Shown: positions 49,661 through 59,104, counted from the first letter of the stretch. The stretch is DNA of 64,000 bases from Salinibacillus aidingensis (GCF_039522525.1 NZ_BAAADO010000004.1:186001-250000); one strand, 5' to 3'. The notes: generated by a model not told the origin, from the letters alone. Translations and numbers: made by a program.

Positions 49661-50568
49661 GTGTACATTCTTACACAGTAACAGAGACAGAACAAGATGA
49701 ACGTATTGACAAGATTTTAACGAAAATCAACGATAAGGTCTCCAGATCACAGGTGCAATCATGGGTAAAGGATCAGCTTGTGAAAGTCAATCATCAAAAG
49801 GTGAAAAGCAATTATAAATGTCAGGCAGGGGATGAGATTACCTGGACCATTCCTGAACCTGAACCGCTTGATATCAAGGCAGAGAATATTCCTATTGATA
49901 TCGTCTATGAGGATGAGGATGTGCTGGTCGTTAATAAACCAAATGGCATGGTTGTCCATCCTTCTGCGGGTCATACAACCGGAACACTGGTCAATGCCGT
50001 TCTCTACCATTGTGATGATCTATCGGGAATTAATGGAGTGATGAGGCCGGGGATTGTCCATCGCATTGATAAGGACACGAGCGGACTGCTCATGGTGGCG
50101 AAAAATGACCAGGCTCATATGGGATTGGCAGATCAATTAGCAAAAAAAACCATTAAACGTAAATATGAAGCTATAATTCATGGAGTGCTGGAGCATGATA
50201 TCGGTACAATCGATGCGCCGATTGGACGAGATCCAAATGACCGCCAAAGGATGGCTGTCGTGGATAAAGGGAAGGACGCCGTTACTCATTTTCACGTGCT
50301 GGACCGTTTTGCGGAATTTACTCATGTTGAATGTGAGCTGGAAACCGGGAGAACCCATCAAATACGGGTACATTTCAGATATATTGGTTACCCTCTGGCC
50401 GGTGATCCTAAATATGGTCCACGTAAAACATTGGATATCAATGGACAGGCTCTTCATGCAAGAAAACTTGGGTTTGAGCATCCGATAACGAAAGAATGGC
50501 TTGAGTTTCAAGCAGATCCACCTGATGACTTTCAGCAACTGTTGAAGGAATTAAGAATCCGTGGTTGA
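49657..50568 (+). CDS. rluD: RluD-type ribosomal large-subunit pseudouridine synthase YlyB
   Basis: The product is 303 residues. An N-terminal S4 domain (about 12-75) is followed by the RluA-family catalytic domain with the aspartate in HRIDKDTSGLLMVAK near 128-142 and GRTHQIRVH near 232-240. It modifies 23S rRNA uridines; the exact sites are not predictable here. It overlaps lspA by 4 bases. The last bases contain the TTGACA of the pyrR promoter. Confidence 0.93.
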   Translation: MSVHSYTVTETEQDERIDKILTKINDKVSRSQVQSWVKDQLVKVNHQKVKSNYKCQAGDEITWTIPEPEPLDIKAENIPIDIVYEDEDVLVVNKPNGMVVHPSAGHTTGTLVNAVLYHCDDLSGINGVMRPGIVHRIDKDTSGLLMVAKNDQAHMGLADQLAKKTIKRKYEAIIHGVLEHDIGTIDAPIGRDPNDRQRMAVVDKGKDAVTHFHVLDRFAEFTHVECELETGRTHQIRVHFRYIGYPLAGDPKYGPRKTLDINGQALHARKLGFEHPITKEWLEFQADPPDDFQQLLKELRIRG

Positions 50569-50593
50569 CAGGTGCTGCGGATTCTGTAATAAT
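50565..50593 (+). promoter_or_regulatory. Sigma-A promoter of pyrR-pyrP
   Basis: TTGACA (50565-50570), overlapping the rluD stop, and AATAAT (50588-50593) are 17 bases apart. Confidence 0.75.
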
Positions 50594-50625
50594 TAATTTT
50601 GAAAATAATAAAGAACCTTTAAAAT

Positions 50626-50722
50626 CAGTCCAGTGAGACTGAGAAGGTGGCGGATAAAAGGAACAGCAGGTAAAGTATGTTGACGTGAACCCTTTTGCCA
50701 TCTTTGGCAAAAGGGTTTTTTT
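50626..50722 (+). promoter_or_regulatory. PyrR-controlled attenuator upstream of pyrR
   Basis: The PyrR binding loop CAGTCCAGTGAGACTGAGAA (50626-50645) fits the UCCnGnGAG consensus of anti-antiterminators. It is followed by a 13-base terminator stem (50688-50700 with 50705-50717) and seven T. High UMP/UTP with PyrR should stop transcription before pyrR. Confidence 0.93.
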
Positions 50723-50773
50723 ACGGAAAAATCCTTTATTCAGCTATTATGGTTCGGAAAAAGGAGGGGCAAA

Positions 50774-51313
50774 TTGAATTTTAAAGCACAGTTACTCGAT
50801 CAGGCTGCAATGGGCCGGGGACTAACCAGAATCGCTCATGAAATTCTCGAAAAAAACAAAGGTACGGATGGCTTAATTTTAGTCGGTATTAAAACGAGAG
50901 GCGCCCCGATTGCTTATCGTCTTGCAAAAAGGATACAGGACATTGAAGGAGCAAGTGTCCCGGTTGGTGAACTGGATATAACCTTTTACAGAGATGATTT
51001 AAGCAGGAAGGAAAACCTGGAAGAACCAGAACTAAAGGCTGCTCAGATTGAAGCAGATGTCAATAATAAGACGGTTGTTCTTGTCGATGATGTCCTTTTC
51101 ACAGGTAGAACCGTGCGGGCCGCCATGGACGCTGTTATGGATCTTGGAAGGCCTCATCAAGTACAACTAGCCGTATTAGTGGATCGGGGTCATCGTGAAC
51201 TGCCTATTCGTGCGGACTATGTCGGAAAAAATATTCCTACTTCAAAAGAAGAGGTCATTGTGGTTCATGTGGATGAGATTGATCAGGAAGATGAAGTAAC
51301 GATTTATGATTAA
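50774..51313 (+). CDS. pyrR: PyrR, pyr operon attenuation regulator / uracil phosphoribosyltransferase
   Basis: The 179-residue type I phosphoribosyltransferase has the PRPP motif VVLVDDVLFTGRTVRAAMDA near 96-115, an ILVGIKTRGAPIA loop near 36-48 and the C-terminal HRELPIRADYVGKNIPTS. It binds pyr mRNA when UMP is high. TTG 50774 is the start, with AAGGAGGGG 4 bases upstream. It regulates its own leader and the one before pyrP. Confidence 0.96.
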   Translation: MNFKAQLLDQAAMGRGLTRIAHEILEKNKGTDGLILVGIKTRGAPIAYRLAKRIQDIEGASVPVGELDITFYRDDLSRKENLEEPELKAAQIEADVNNKTVVLVDDVLFTGRTVRAAMDAVMDLGRPHQVQLAVLVDRGHRELPIRADYVGKNIPTSKEEVIVVHVDEIDQEDEVTIYD

Positions 51314-51349
51314 GAGAATACGAACTGAATAACGAATGGAGGACCTTTA

Positions 51350-51448
51350 ACTGAGTCCAGAGAGGCTACAGAAGGTCGCAAAAATGATTGGCGTAACTTA
51401 TTTCAGGTTACGTATACCTCTTTGCGACTTGTGCAAAGAGGTTTTTTT
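51350..51448 (+). promoter_or_regulatory. PyrR-controlled attenuator between pyrR and pyrP
   Basis: PyrR loop GAGTCCAGAGAGGCTAC (51353-51369) with GAAGG is followed by a terminator stem (51416-51425 with 51433-51442) and eight T. It matches the second attenuator of the B. subtilis pyr operon. Confidence 0.93.
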
Positions 51449-51473
51449 AATGACAAAAAGGGAGAGTGTTTAT

Positions 51474-52844
51474 ATGAGTAATGAAAACATGGTTATGGGT
51501 GTAAGAGATATACCAAAGAAAAGCAGATGGTTCATATTAAGCCTGCAGCACTTATTTGCTATGTTTGGCGCTACAATTTTAGTGCCCCTTCTAACCGAAA
51601 TGTCTCAATCGGCTGCTTTAGTTTCCAGTGGATTAGGAACATTGGCCTATCTATTTATCACGAAAGGAAGGATACCCGCTTATCTTGGTTCAAGCTTTGC
51701 CTTTATTACTCCTATAACACTGGCAGATGCTGCTTATGGAATGCCGGGAGTAATGGTGGGAAGCTTTCTGGCCGGCGTTGTTTATGGACTGATTTCAGTA
51801 TTTATTCGTATACTCGGAACCAAATGGTTAATGAATATTTTACCTCCTGTTGTAGTCGGACCCATAATCATCGTCATTGGACTTGGTCTCGCTCCTACAG
51901 CCGTAGATATGGCCATGAATGTAAATGGTGAATACAGCTCTGCTCATTTTACAGTAGCACTTGTGGCATTAGGAATTACGATTTTAGCGACGATGTTTTT
52001 TAAAGGCTTCTTTGGCTTAATTCCGATTTTAATAGGAATTATTGGAGGATATGTATTCGCCCTGACTCAGGGAATTGTCAATACAGAGGCGTTAAGCCAG
52101 CATTGGAATGAATTGGTGAACAGTGGTTCGATTGCCGGATTTTTCGCAGCCTTCTTTCAAGTGCCTGACTTCACGGTACCATTTAAAGATTACAATCCAT
52201 TAGAGGTTGTAAATGCAGGAATTTTCTGGATTATGGTTCCTATTGCTCTTGTGACAGTAGCGGAGCATATTGGAGATCAGATGGTGCTATCCAAAGTAGC
52301 CGGACGTAATTTTCTTGAAAAACCAGGGCTGCATCGCTCCATTATGGGAGATGGTGTGGCAACAATGATCGCTTCCTTCCTTGGAGGGCCACCAAATACC
52401 ACTTACGGGGAAAATATCGGTGTCCTGGCAATAACACGCGTATTCAGTGTGTTTGTTATAGGGGGAGCGGCAGTTATTGCTATCTTTTTCGGTTTTACGA
52501 CCAGTATTGTCCTTTTAATCGAATCCATTCCTTCTGCTGTAATGGGGGGAGTCTCCATTCTATTGTTTGGGATTATCGCTTCAAGCGGTCTTCGCATGTT
52601 AGTTGATAATCAAGTAGATTTGGGTGAAAAAAGAAACTTAATCATTTCTTCTGTAATCCTTGTCCTGGGAATTGGTGGAGCCTATATACAGGTAAATGAA
52701 AACCTGCAAATCGCAGGCATGGCTCTATCGGCGATTGTCGGAGTTTTATTAAACCTGGTATTACCAGGCAAAGAAAAGAGCTTTGGTAACGGAAATATGT
52801 TTGAAGCATCAGAAGAAATAACCACAGACAACGAAGCAGCTTAA
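51474..52844 (+). CDS. pyrP: Uracil permease PyrP (NCS2 family)
   Basis: The 456-residue polytopic transporter has about 12-14 helices. NCS2 signatures seen are LQHLFAMFGATILVP, AYLGSSFAFI, the substrate segment TVAEHIGDQMVLSKVAGRN and GGPPNTTYGENIGVLAIT. It imports uracil by proton symport. ATG 51474 is used, with GGGAG 9 bases upstream; in-frame starts at 51384 and 51450 lie in the attenuator or lack a site. No pyrB follows, only repeats, so the operon ends here. Confidence 0.95.
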   Translation: MSNENMVMGVRDIPKKSRWFILSLQHLFAMFGATILVPLLTEMSQSAALVSSGLGTLAYLFITKGRIPAYLGSSFAFITPITLADAAYGMPGVMVGSFLAGVVYGLISVFIRILGTKWLMNILPPVVVGPIIIVIGLGLAPTAVDMAMNVNGEYSSAHFTVALVALGITILATMFFKGFFGLIPILIGIIGGYVFALTQGIVNTEALSQHWNELVNSGSIAGFFAAFFQVPDFTVPFKDYNPLEVVNAGIFWIMVPIALVTVAEHIGDQMVLSKVAGRNFLEKPGLHRSIMGDGVATMIASFLGGPPNTTYGENIGVLAITRVFSVFVIGGAAVIAIFFGFTTSIVLLIESIPSAVMGGVSILLFGIIASSGLRMLVDNQVDLGEKRNLIISSVILVLGIGGAYIQVNENLQIAGMALSAIVGVLLNLVLPGKEKSFGNGNMFEASEEITTDNEAA

Positions 52845-52846
52845 TT

Positions 52847-52892
52847 AGAAAAGCGGAGGCGACCGTTTAGGCCTGGGAGCCGCAGCTGGACA
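52847..52892 (+). repeat. Short copy of the AGAAAAGCGGAGGCGA repeat (internal deletion)
   Basis: This 46-base unit consists of the left end (AGAAAAGCGGAGGCGACC) joined directly to the right end (GGCCTGGGAGCCGCAGCTGG), lacking the about 75-base centre of the full copies at 52894 and 58964. It starts two bases after the pyrP stop. Confidence 0.85.
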
Positions 52893-52893
52893 G

Positions 52894-53014
52894 AGAAAAG
52901 CGGAGGCGAGTGGTCAGGTCATGCGGGATAAGACGAAGACATGGAGTGGCATGGTTTTCGCCACGTAAGGGCTTTGGCTTATATCCGCCTTGACCTAGGA
53001 GCCGCAGCTGGACA
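52894..53014 (+). repeat. Full copy of the AGAAAAGCGGAGGCGA repeat
   Basis: This 121-base unit begins AGAAAAGCGGAGGCGAG and ends GGAGCCGCAGCTGGACA. The centre holds AGTGGCATGGTTTTCGCCAC, an inverted repeat GTGGC/GCCAC, and GGCTTTGGCTTATATCCGC. It is in tandem with the short copy and about 80-90% alike to the copy at 58964 by eye. Mobility is not shown; no target duplication is evident. Confidence 0.88.
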
Positions 53015-53101
53015 ATTAAAAGCAGATTACCGGAGTGTTGCATTTTTCCAGATTAGCATTGTACAATAGGTTTCAGAAAATAGATAAAAGGCTGTGATGT
53101 T

Positions 53102-53380
53102 GTGAAAATATCAAAATGGGCCTGGCTCATGATTGGAAATGCAGCACTCGGACTCATTACGTGTTACCTTTATATTTTGTTCTGGGTCGCCTTTTCCATG
53201 GGGGACACAGAAACGATTCTCTCCTGGAAAGCGAGTACAAGCTTTTTGACTGGAGTGCTCCTTTTTGCAGTATGGAACTATTTTATGATCCGTAACCATG
53301 ATCGAAAATATTGGGGGCACAGTGCTTTTACTTATCTGGCTACGATTCTGCTATTTATTCTACTGTTTCAGACTATTTAA
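53102..53380 (+). CDS. Hypothetical small membrane protein
   Basis: The 92-residue protein has three predicted helices (7-30, 45-63 and 74-91). I do not recognise the family. GTG 53102 is the only start that gives the whole frame; an AAAGG lies about 13 bases upstream, so the ribosome site is weak. It sits between the repeats and the convergent rqcH gene and ends at a shared terminator. Reality of the gene is supported by the membrane-like composition and terminator only. Confidence 0.5.
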   Translation: MKISKWAWLMIGNAALGLITCYLYILFWVAFSMGDTETILSWKASTSFLTGVLLFAVWNYFMIRNHDRKYWGHSAFTYLATILLFILLFQTI

Positions 53381-53400
53381 CATCCTTTTGGCCTATTAAA

Positions 53401-53438
53401 AAAACGAGCATACCCAATGAGGTTATGCTCGTTTTTTT
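53401..53438. terminator. Bidirectional terminator between 53102 gene and rqcH
   Basis: AAAACGAGCATA pairs with TATGCTCGTTTT across a loop of about 11 bases, with T runs in both directions. Confidence 0.9.
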
Positions 53439-53463
53439 CATTTATTTTTCATCAAACGTGAAA

Positions 53464-55176
53464 TTATGTCTGACTTCTTTTCATCTGATTAACCTTTCGC
53501 TCATCAGGGGTAACATAAACGGTCTTCTGATTGTCATAGATAACATATCCGGGTTTGGCACCAGATGGCTTACGCACATGCTTAACCTGTGTATAATCAA
53601 TCGGAACGGTAGAAGACATTTTTGATTTGCTGTAAAAAGCGGCAAGTTCAGCTGCCTCTTCAATGGTCTCCTGGCTTGGATTTTGCGTTCGAATAACGAC
53701 ATGGGATCCAGGTATATCCTTCGCGTGCAGCCATATTTCGTCTTTATTGGCCAGTCGATTCGTTAAATATTCATTTTGTTTATTGTTGCGTCCGACTAGA
53801 ATGAGTGTACCATCTGCAGCCTCGTATTCATCCAGTTGGGGCTTCTGGTTTTGCTTTTTCTTAGACTTCTTAGCTTTTTTCCTGATATAGCCCTGCTCCT
53901 GCAGTTCCTCACGTATTTCCTCTAAATCTTGTTCCCGTGCAGTTTCTAACTGCTGCATTAACTGCTCTAAATATTGAATTTCATCCTTGGCCCTGTCAAT
54001 TTCCGTGGTCACAACCTGTTTTGATTTCTTCAGTTTCTGATAGGTCTGGAATAGACTTTGTGCATTTTCACTTGGTGTTTTATTCGGATTCAGTTCAATT
54101 TCCAGTTCTGATTGGTCCGGATCGTAGTAATCAACCACCTTAACGACTGTATCCCCTGTTTTAACAAGGTGCATATTCGCTGTTAATAACTCCCCGAGCT
54201 TCTGATATTGCTCAGCCTTTTCAGCTTTTTTTAACGTCTGCTGATGTTTTTTAATTTTACGTTTGTTTTTGTCCCGCTCATTTTTCAGCAGTCGGTAAAT
54301 ATCCGCTGTCTGCTGTTTGACCCGGTCCCGTTCAGCTTTTCCACGATAGTAGGCATCCAGCATTTCGCTGACAGAAGAAAAGGTGATTCGTTCGTTTGGA
54401 AGCGAATCAAGTATAAATACATAAAATTGTTCTTTGCCGCCCTGATAAACGGCAGGTGTGTAGTTGTGTTCCCTTAAATCCTTTTGGAACCTTTCAAAAA
54501 CCTCCTGATACTTTTGGGTGGAACCCAGGTGAGCGCGGTGCTGTAATTCCTTGGCTATTAATGGAGAAATCCCCATTAAAGTATGAACCATTTGCTGATC
54601 CAGCTTTCCTTTATTAAAATCCAGTTTTTTTATAAATCTTTCACCGTCTATTTCTAAGGGGTGCAGTTTATTCTGCTCAGGAGGAAAAACATACGGCTGT
54701 CCTGGTAATATAGTACGATGACGGTTCTGAGCAGGTGAAATATGCTTCATGCTGTCTAAAATCACATTTTTTTCGTCATCCACCAGCATGATATTGCTAT
54801 GTTTTCCCATAATTTCCACCATAAGAGTTTTGCTCGTAATATCCCCGATTTCATCCTTACTGTAAATTCGAAAGGCAATTATACGCTCCATGTTTTTTTG
54901 CTCAATCTTCTCAATAAATCCACCAGCCAGATACTTTCTTAAAAGCATACAGAACATTGGTGGCTCCTTAGGATTGGTCAGGGATTCACTGGTTAAATGT
55001 ATACGGGCGTAGCTTGGGTGTACAGACAGGAGAAGCTTATGATTTTCTCCGTGGCTACGCACAGTCATCACTAATTCAGTGCTTGTTGGCTGATAAATTT
55101 TCAGTATTCGGCCGCTCGTTAGCTTCGTTGATAATTCATCAACAACGGCTCGTGTTACAACTCCATCAAATGACAT
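53464..55176 (-). CDS. rqcH: Ribosome quality control protein RqcH (YloA, Rqc2/NEMF family)
   Basis: The product is 570 residues. NFACT-N (1-170) begins MSFDGVVTRAVVDEL with LLLSVHPSYARIHLT. Helix-hairpin-helix and a long coiled coil follow (about 200-430), and NFACT-R at the C-terminus carries GRNNKQNEYLTNRLA and WLHAKDIPGSHVVIR. RqcH binds obstructed 50S subunits and adds C-terminal poly-alanine tails. ATG 55176 is used because GAGGTG lies 6 bases upstream; the longer frame starts inside that site. It diverges from yloB. Confidence 0.94.
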   Translation of the reverse strand: MSFDGVVTRAVVDELSTKLTSGRILKIYQPTSTELVMTVRSHGENHKLLLSVHPSYARIHLTSESLTNPKEPPMFCMLLRKYLAGGFIEKIEQKNMERIIAFRIYSKDEIGDITSKTLMVEIMGKHSNIMLVDDEKNVILDSMKHISPAQNRHRTILPGQPYVFPPEQNKLHPLEIDGERFIKKLDFNKGKLDQQMVHTLMGISPLIAKELQHRAHLGSTQKYQEVFERFQKDLREHNYTPAVYQGGKEQFYVFILDSLPNERITFSSVSEMLDAYYRGKAERDRVKQQTADIYRLLKNERDKNKRKIKKHQQTLKKAEKAEQYQKLGELLTANMHLVKTGDTVVKVVDYYDPDQSELEIELNPNKTPSENAQSLFQTYQKLKKSKQVVTTEIDRAKDEIQYLEQLMQQLETAREQDLEEIREELQEQGYIRKKAKKSKKKQNQKPQLDEYEAADGTLILVGRNNKQNEYLTNRLANKDEIWLHAKDIPGSHVVIRTQNPSQETIEEAAELAAFYSKSKMSSTVPIDYTQVKHVRKPSGAKPGYVIYDNQKTVYVTPDERKVNQMKRSQT

Positions 55177-55266
55177 CTTCATCACCTCATATCATACAAA
55201 GTATAGCATTTTTTAAGGCTTGTCTGAATAGATATACACAAGAAGCTCGGTATGGGGGTAATAACC

Positions 55267-57948
55267 GTGAAGTGGTATACGAAAAATCAAAGAGAAATAG
55301 AAGAGCAGTTACAGACAAATGCAGGCCATGGGTTATCGGAAAAACAAGCGGAGGAGCGTTTAAGACAACACGGCGAAAATGAAATTGCTGAACAGGTGTC
55401 AGTATCCAGAATCTATTTGTTTGTCCAGCAGTTTAAAGATTTTATGGTGCTTGTTTTACTTGGAGCAACTCTGATCTCTGGTTTGTTGGGCGAATATATC
55501 GATGCTATTGCCATTATGGCCATTGTTCTACTAAATGGTCTTTTAGGCTATTTTCAGGAGCAGAAGGCTGAAAAATCGATGGCAAAATTAAAAGAATTAT
55601 CCGCTCCGGTTGTCACGGTATTACAAGATGGCGTCTGGGTCAATAAAACAAGTCGTGAACTTGTCCCCGGGGACATTGTAAAAGTGAAAACAGGTGACAG
55701 AATCAGTGCGGATCTTCGTTTGCTGGATGTAAATGCACTTGAGATAGAGGAATCCGTTTTAACCGGGGAATCGATTCCTGCGGTTAAGAATGAACAGCCT
55801 ATTCCAAAAGAAAATGTTGAGCTTGGCGATCAGCACAATATGGCCTTTTCCGGTACATTAGTCACCAGAGGAAGTGGGACCGGAGTGGTTGTAGCCACTG
55901 GAATGTCAACCGCCATGGGACAGATTGCTTCAATGCTGTCTTCCACAGAGCGAATACCAACACCTCTCGAAAGAAAGCTTGAAGAACTAGGGAAGATCCT
56001 CATTGTCGGTGCCATTCTATTAACTGTTGCTGTCGCCCTATTAGGAATTTATCAGGGACACCCAATCTATGAAATGTTTCTAGCGGGCGTATCCTTAGCT
56101 GTTGCTGCTATCCCTGAAGGACTTCCGGCTATTGTAACGGTTGCTCTGTCCTTAGGTGTGCAGCGGATGATTAAGCGAAAAGCTGTAGTTCGCAAGCTGT
56201 CAGCGGTCGAAACCCTGGGGTCAGCCTCCGTTGTCTGCTCAGATAAAACGGGAACTCTGACCCAGAATCAAATGACTGTGCAACAGATATATGTACCAAA
56301 GCAGCACTATTTTGTTACAGGACAGGGCTATCATCCTAAGGGAAAGTTTTACCTCAATCGAAAGAAAATCGATCCATTAAGCACGAGCGCTTTGAGTCAA
56401 ATACTGAAAAACACCCTTTTATGCAGCCATGCTGAAATTTTGAAAACCAATGGCCGTTTTCAAATTGATGGGGATCCTACTGAAGGTGCACTGGTGGTTG
56501 CGGCAGAAAAAGCAGGTTTATCCCGACAAAATCTGCAGGGGTTGAACGTGATTCATGAGATTCCGTTTGATTCGGCCAGGAAGCGTATGACGGTTGTTGT
56601 AAAAGACGAAAAAGGGAAACGGTTTGTTATTTCTAAAGGGGCTCCTGATGTATTGCTGAAACGGACAAGCTGGATACAGGAAGGCAGTGAAAGACGCCCC
56701 TTTACACCTAAAAAAGAAAAGCATATTCATCACATGATGGAAAGAATGACGAATGAAGCCTTACGGACAATTGCTGTCTGTGTTAAAGAACTGGACCCTT
56801 CAGAAAACGAAAAGGACTTTCAACTGGAAAATCATTTAACCTTTGCAGGATTATTTGGTTTGATGGATCCACCACGGGAGGAAGCAGCAGAGGCAATTGA
56901 AACCTGCCGACAAGCTGGTGTAAAAACGGTGATGATCACCGGCGATCACGTAAATACGGCACAGGCTATTGCCCGACAGCTGAAGCTGCTTCCTCCTCAT
57001 GGAAAAGTTTTAGGTGGGTACCAATTAAGTCAAATGACCGATGAGGAACTGGAAGCCATCATTCCTGAGGTGTATGTCTTTGCCCGTGTTTCCCCTGAGC
57101 ATAAATTAAGAATTGTAAAAGCCTTTCAAAATCGTGGTCATGTTGTAGCCATGACAGGGGATGGAGTCAATGATGCCCCTGCCATAAAAGCCAGCGATAT
57201 TGGAATAAGTATGGGAAAAGGCGGGACAGATGTCACCAAGGAAGCCTCCTCATTAATTTTAATGGACGATCATTTTGCGACCATAAAATCTGCTATTGAA
57301 GAAGGACGAAATATTTATGAAAATATCAGGAAATTTATCCGATATCTGTTAGCTTCCAATGTAGGAGAAATTCTGGTGATGCTGTTTGCCATGATGCTAG
57401 CTATGCCTCTCCCATTAGTTCCAGTACAAATTCTTTGGGTAAATTTAGTTACAGATGGACTGCCTGCACTCGCCTTAGGTCTGGACCAGCCTGAAAAAGA
57501 TGTAATGAAACGTCCACCTCGAAGCCAGAAGGAAAGTGTATTCGCCAGAGGACTGGGTTTTAAAATTGTAAGCAGAGGATTTTTAATTGGTCTGGTCACA
57601 TTGATAGCCTTTATCTTTACCTATCAAAAAAGTCCTGATCATTTAGCCTACGCCCAGACGGTAGCCTTTGTCACATTAGTAATGGCCCAGCTTATTCATG
57701 TATTTGATTGCCGATCGGATTATTCGGTCTTCTCACGCAATCCATTGGGAAATCTTTCTCTGGTAGGAGCAGTGATTTCCTCGATTCTGCTATTACTGGT
57801 TGTTGTGTATTTTGAACCTCTACAGCCAATTTTTCATACAGTAGAGTTGCCTCTGACCGAATGGATTTATATTCTGGCATTAAGCGCTATACCAACGTTT
57901 ATCTGGATGCCTTCAGGGAAGGAAAAAAATCATTCGATTCATGTCTGA
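55267..57948 (+). CDS. yloB: Calcium-transporting P-type ATPase (PMR1/SERCA type) YloB
   Basis: The product is 893 residues with ten helices. P-type landmarks are all present: LTGESIP near 170, PEGLPAIV near 284 (helix 4 Ca ligands), phosphorylation site CSDKTGTLTQ near 323-332, KGAPDVLLKRT, TGDHVNTA and MTGDGVNDAPA. The NEIAEQ start and VPVQILWVNLVTDGLPA fit the type IIA calcium pumps; in B. subtilis YloB supports spore heat resistance. GTG 55267 is preferred (GGGGGT 7 bases upstream, alignment with the homologue) over ATG 55252. Confidence 0.94.
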   Translation: MKWYTKNQREIEEQLQTNAGHGLSEKQAEERLRQHGENEIAEQVSVSRIYLFVQQFKDFMVLVLLGATLISGLLGEYIDAIAIMAIVLLNGLLGYFQEQKAEKSMAKLKELSAPVVTVLQDGVWVNKTSRELVPGDIVKVKTGDRISADLRLLDVNALEIEESVLTGESIPAVKNEQPIPKENVELGDQHNMAFSGTLVTRGSGTGVVVATGMSTAMGQIASMLSSTERIPTPLERKLEELGKILIVGAILLTVAVALLGIYQGHPIYEMFLAGVSLAVAAIPEGLPAIVTVALSLGVQRMIKRKAVVRKLSAVETLGSASVVCSDKTGTLTQNQMTVQQIYVPKQHYFVTGQGYHPKGKFYLNRKKIDPLSTSALSQILKNTLLCSHAEILKTNGRFQIDGDPTEGALVVAAEKAGLSRQNLQGLNVIHEIPFDSARKRMTVVVKDEKGKRFVISKGAPDVLLKRTSWIQEGSERRPFTPKKEKHIHHMMERMTNEALRTIAVCVKELDPSENEKDFQLENHLTFAGLFGLMDPPREEAAEAIETCRQAGVKTVMITGDHVNTAQAIARQLKLLPPHGKVLGGYQLSQMTDEELEAIIPEVYVFARVSPEHKLRIVKAFQNRGHVVAMTGDGVNDAPAIKASDIGISMGKGGTDVTKEASSLILMDDHFATIKSAIEEGRNIYENIRKFIRYLLASNVGEILVMLFAMMLAMPLPLVPVQILWVNLVTDGLPALALGLDQPEKDVMKRPPRSQKESVFARGLGFKIVSRGFLIGLVTLIAFIFTYQKSPDHLAYAQTVAFVTLVMAQLIHVFDCRSDYSVFSRNPLGNLSLVGAVISSILLLLVVVYFEPLQPIFHTVELPLTEWIYILALSAIPTFIWMPSGKEKNHSIHV

Positions 57949-58057
57949 AACGGTGTATTTTGACAAATTTATTAGAAATTCCAAGTAAATCATGATAAAA
58001 TAATGTATATCGTAGCAATTATCCTATAATTGGTAAGAGAAATGGAAGTGAGAAGTC

Positions 58058-58938
58058 TTGGTTAAGAGTATGACAGGCTACGGTAGAGAAATCGCAGCAA
58101 TAGGGGAAACAAGAATTACAGTAGAAGTGCGCACTGTTAATCATCGTTTTTTAGACCTGTCAATTAAAATGCCAAAGATGCTTCTGTATATTGAAGAGAA
58201 AATTAAGGAACAGGCCAGATCATTCTTTACACGTGGACGGATTGATGTCATGGTGACGATAGAAGGGGAAGGTCTGGTTAACGAACCATTAACATTGATT
58301 GGGATCTATTAGATCAATATATTGAGAAGTTGTCCTCCATACAGAATCATTATCAGCTGTCCGGATCTGTTCGTGTACAGGATATTCTGAAGCTTGAGGA
58401 TGCGTTTTCTATTGTGGAACAGGAAAATACCAGTAGTGATTTTGAAGATGTATTACTCCGCACCTGTTATACTGCCTGCAAAAAAGCCTTGGAAATGAGA
58501 GAACATGAAGGGAACGCTCTCTTTAATGATCTAAAGCAGCGCATTCATTTTGTACAGACGGTCGTGCAAAAGCTGGAGAAACAACGGGACATCATTATGG
58601 AAGAATATCGTCAGCGCATTCGCCAGAGAATTGAAGAGTATATGAATGAAGAGCTTTATGAGGAGCGCAGAATGATGCAGGAGGTGGCCTTACTGGCTGA
58701 AAAGGGGGATATTACAGAAGAAGTTACAAGGCTTTTCAGTCATATCCATCAATTTGTGTCAACGTTGGAGCAGGATGATGAATCAATTGGAAGGAAGCTT
58801 GATTTTATTGTCCAGGAAATGCATCGGGAGGTTAACACGATAGGCTCCAAATCAAATGACGGTGATTTGTCAGAATGGGTTGTAAGTATCAAAAGTGAAG
58901 TCGAAAAGCTTAAAGAACAAATCCAGAATGTTGAATAA
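58058..58938 (+). pseudogene. yloC: YloC (YicC family endoribonuclease), frameshifted
   Basis: Two frames make up one YicC protein. TTG 58058-58312 encodes SMTGYGREIAAIGETRITV to IEGEGLVN and then stops. The -1 frame from about 58277 continues R-T-I-N-I-D-W-D-L-L-D-Q-Y and runs to 58938 with the intact C-terminal DUF1732 part (QEVALLAEKGDITEEVTR, EMHREVNTIGSKSND). Adding one C near 58275 would restore about 293 codons, the usual length. YicC/YloC is an RNase affecting RNA decay. It is either a real recent mutation or a sequencing error. Confidence 0.85.
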
Positions 58939-58963
58939 ACCCAAAAAATCCTGTATATTTTGA

Positions 58964-59104
58964 AGAAAAGCGGAGGCGACTGTTCAGGTCTGGAGGTATA
59001 AGGCGAAGACATGTAGTGGCATGTTTTTGCCACGTAATGGCTTTGGCTTATATCCGCAAAGGCCTGGGAGCCGCAGCTGGACAAAGAATAGCGGAGGCGA
59101 CCGG
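58964..59104 (+). repeat. Third full repeat copy plus start of another
   Basis: A 120-base copy (58964-59083) has the same left end, central GTGGCATG...GCCACGTAATGG and right end GGAGCCGCAGCTGGACA as the copy at 52894. It is followed at 59085 by the first 20 bases of a further unit (AGAATAGCGGAGGCGACC). It lies between yloC and remA. Confidence 0.88.
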
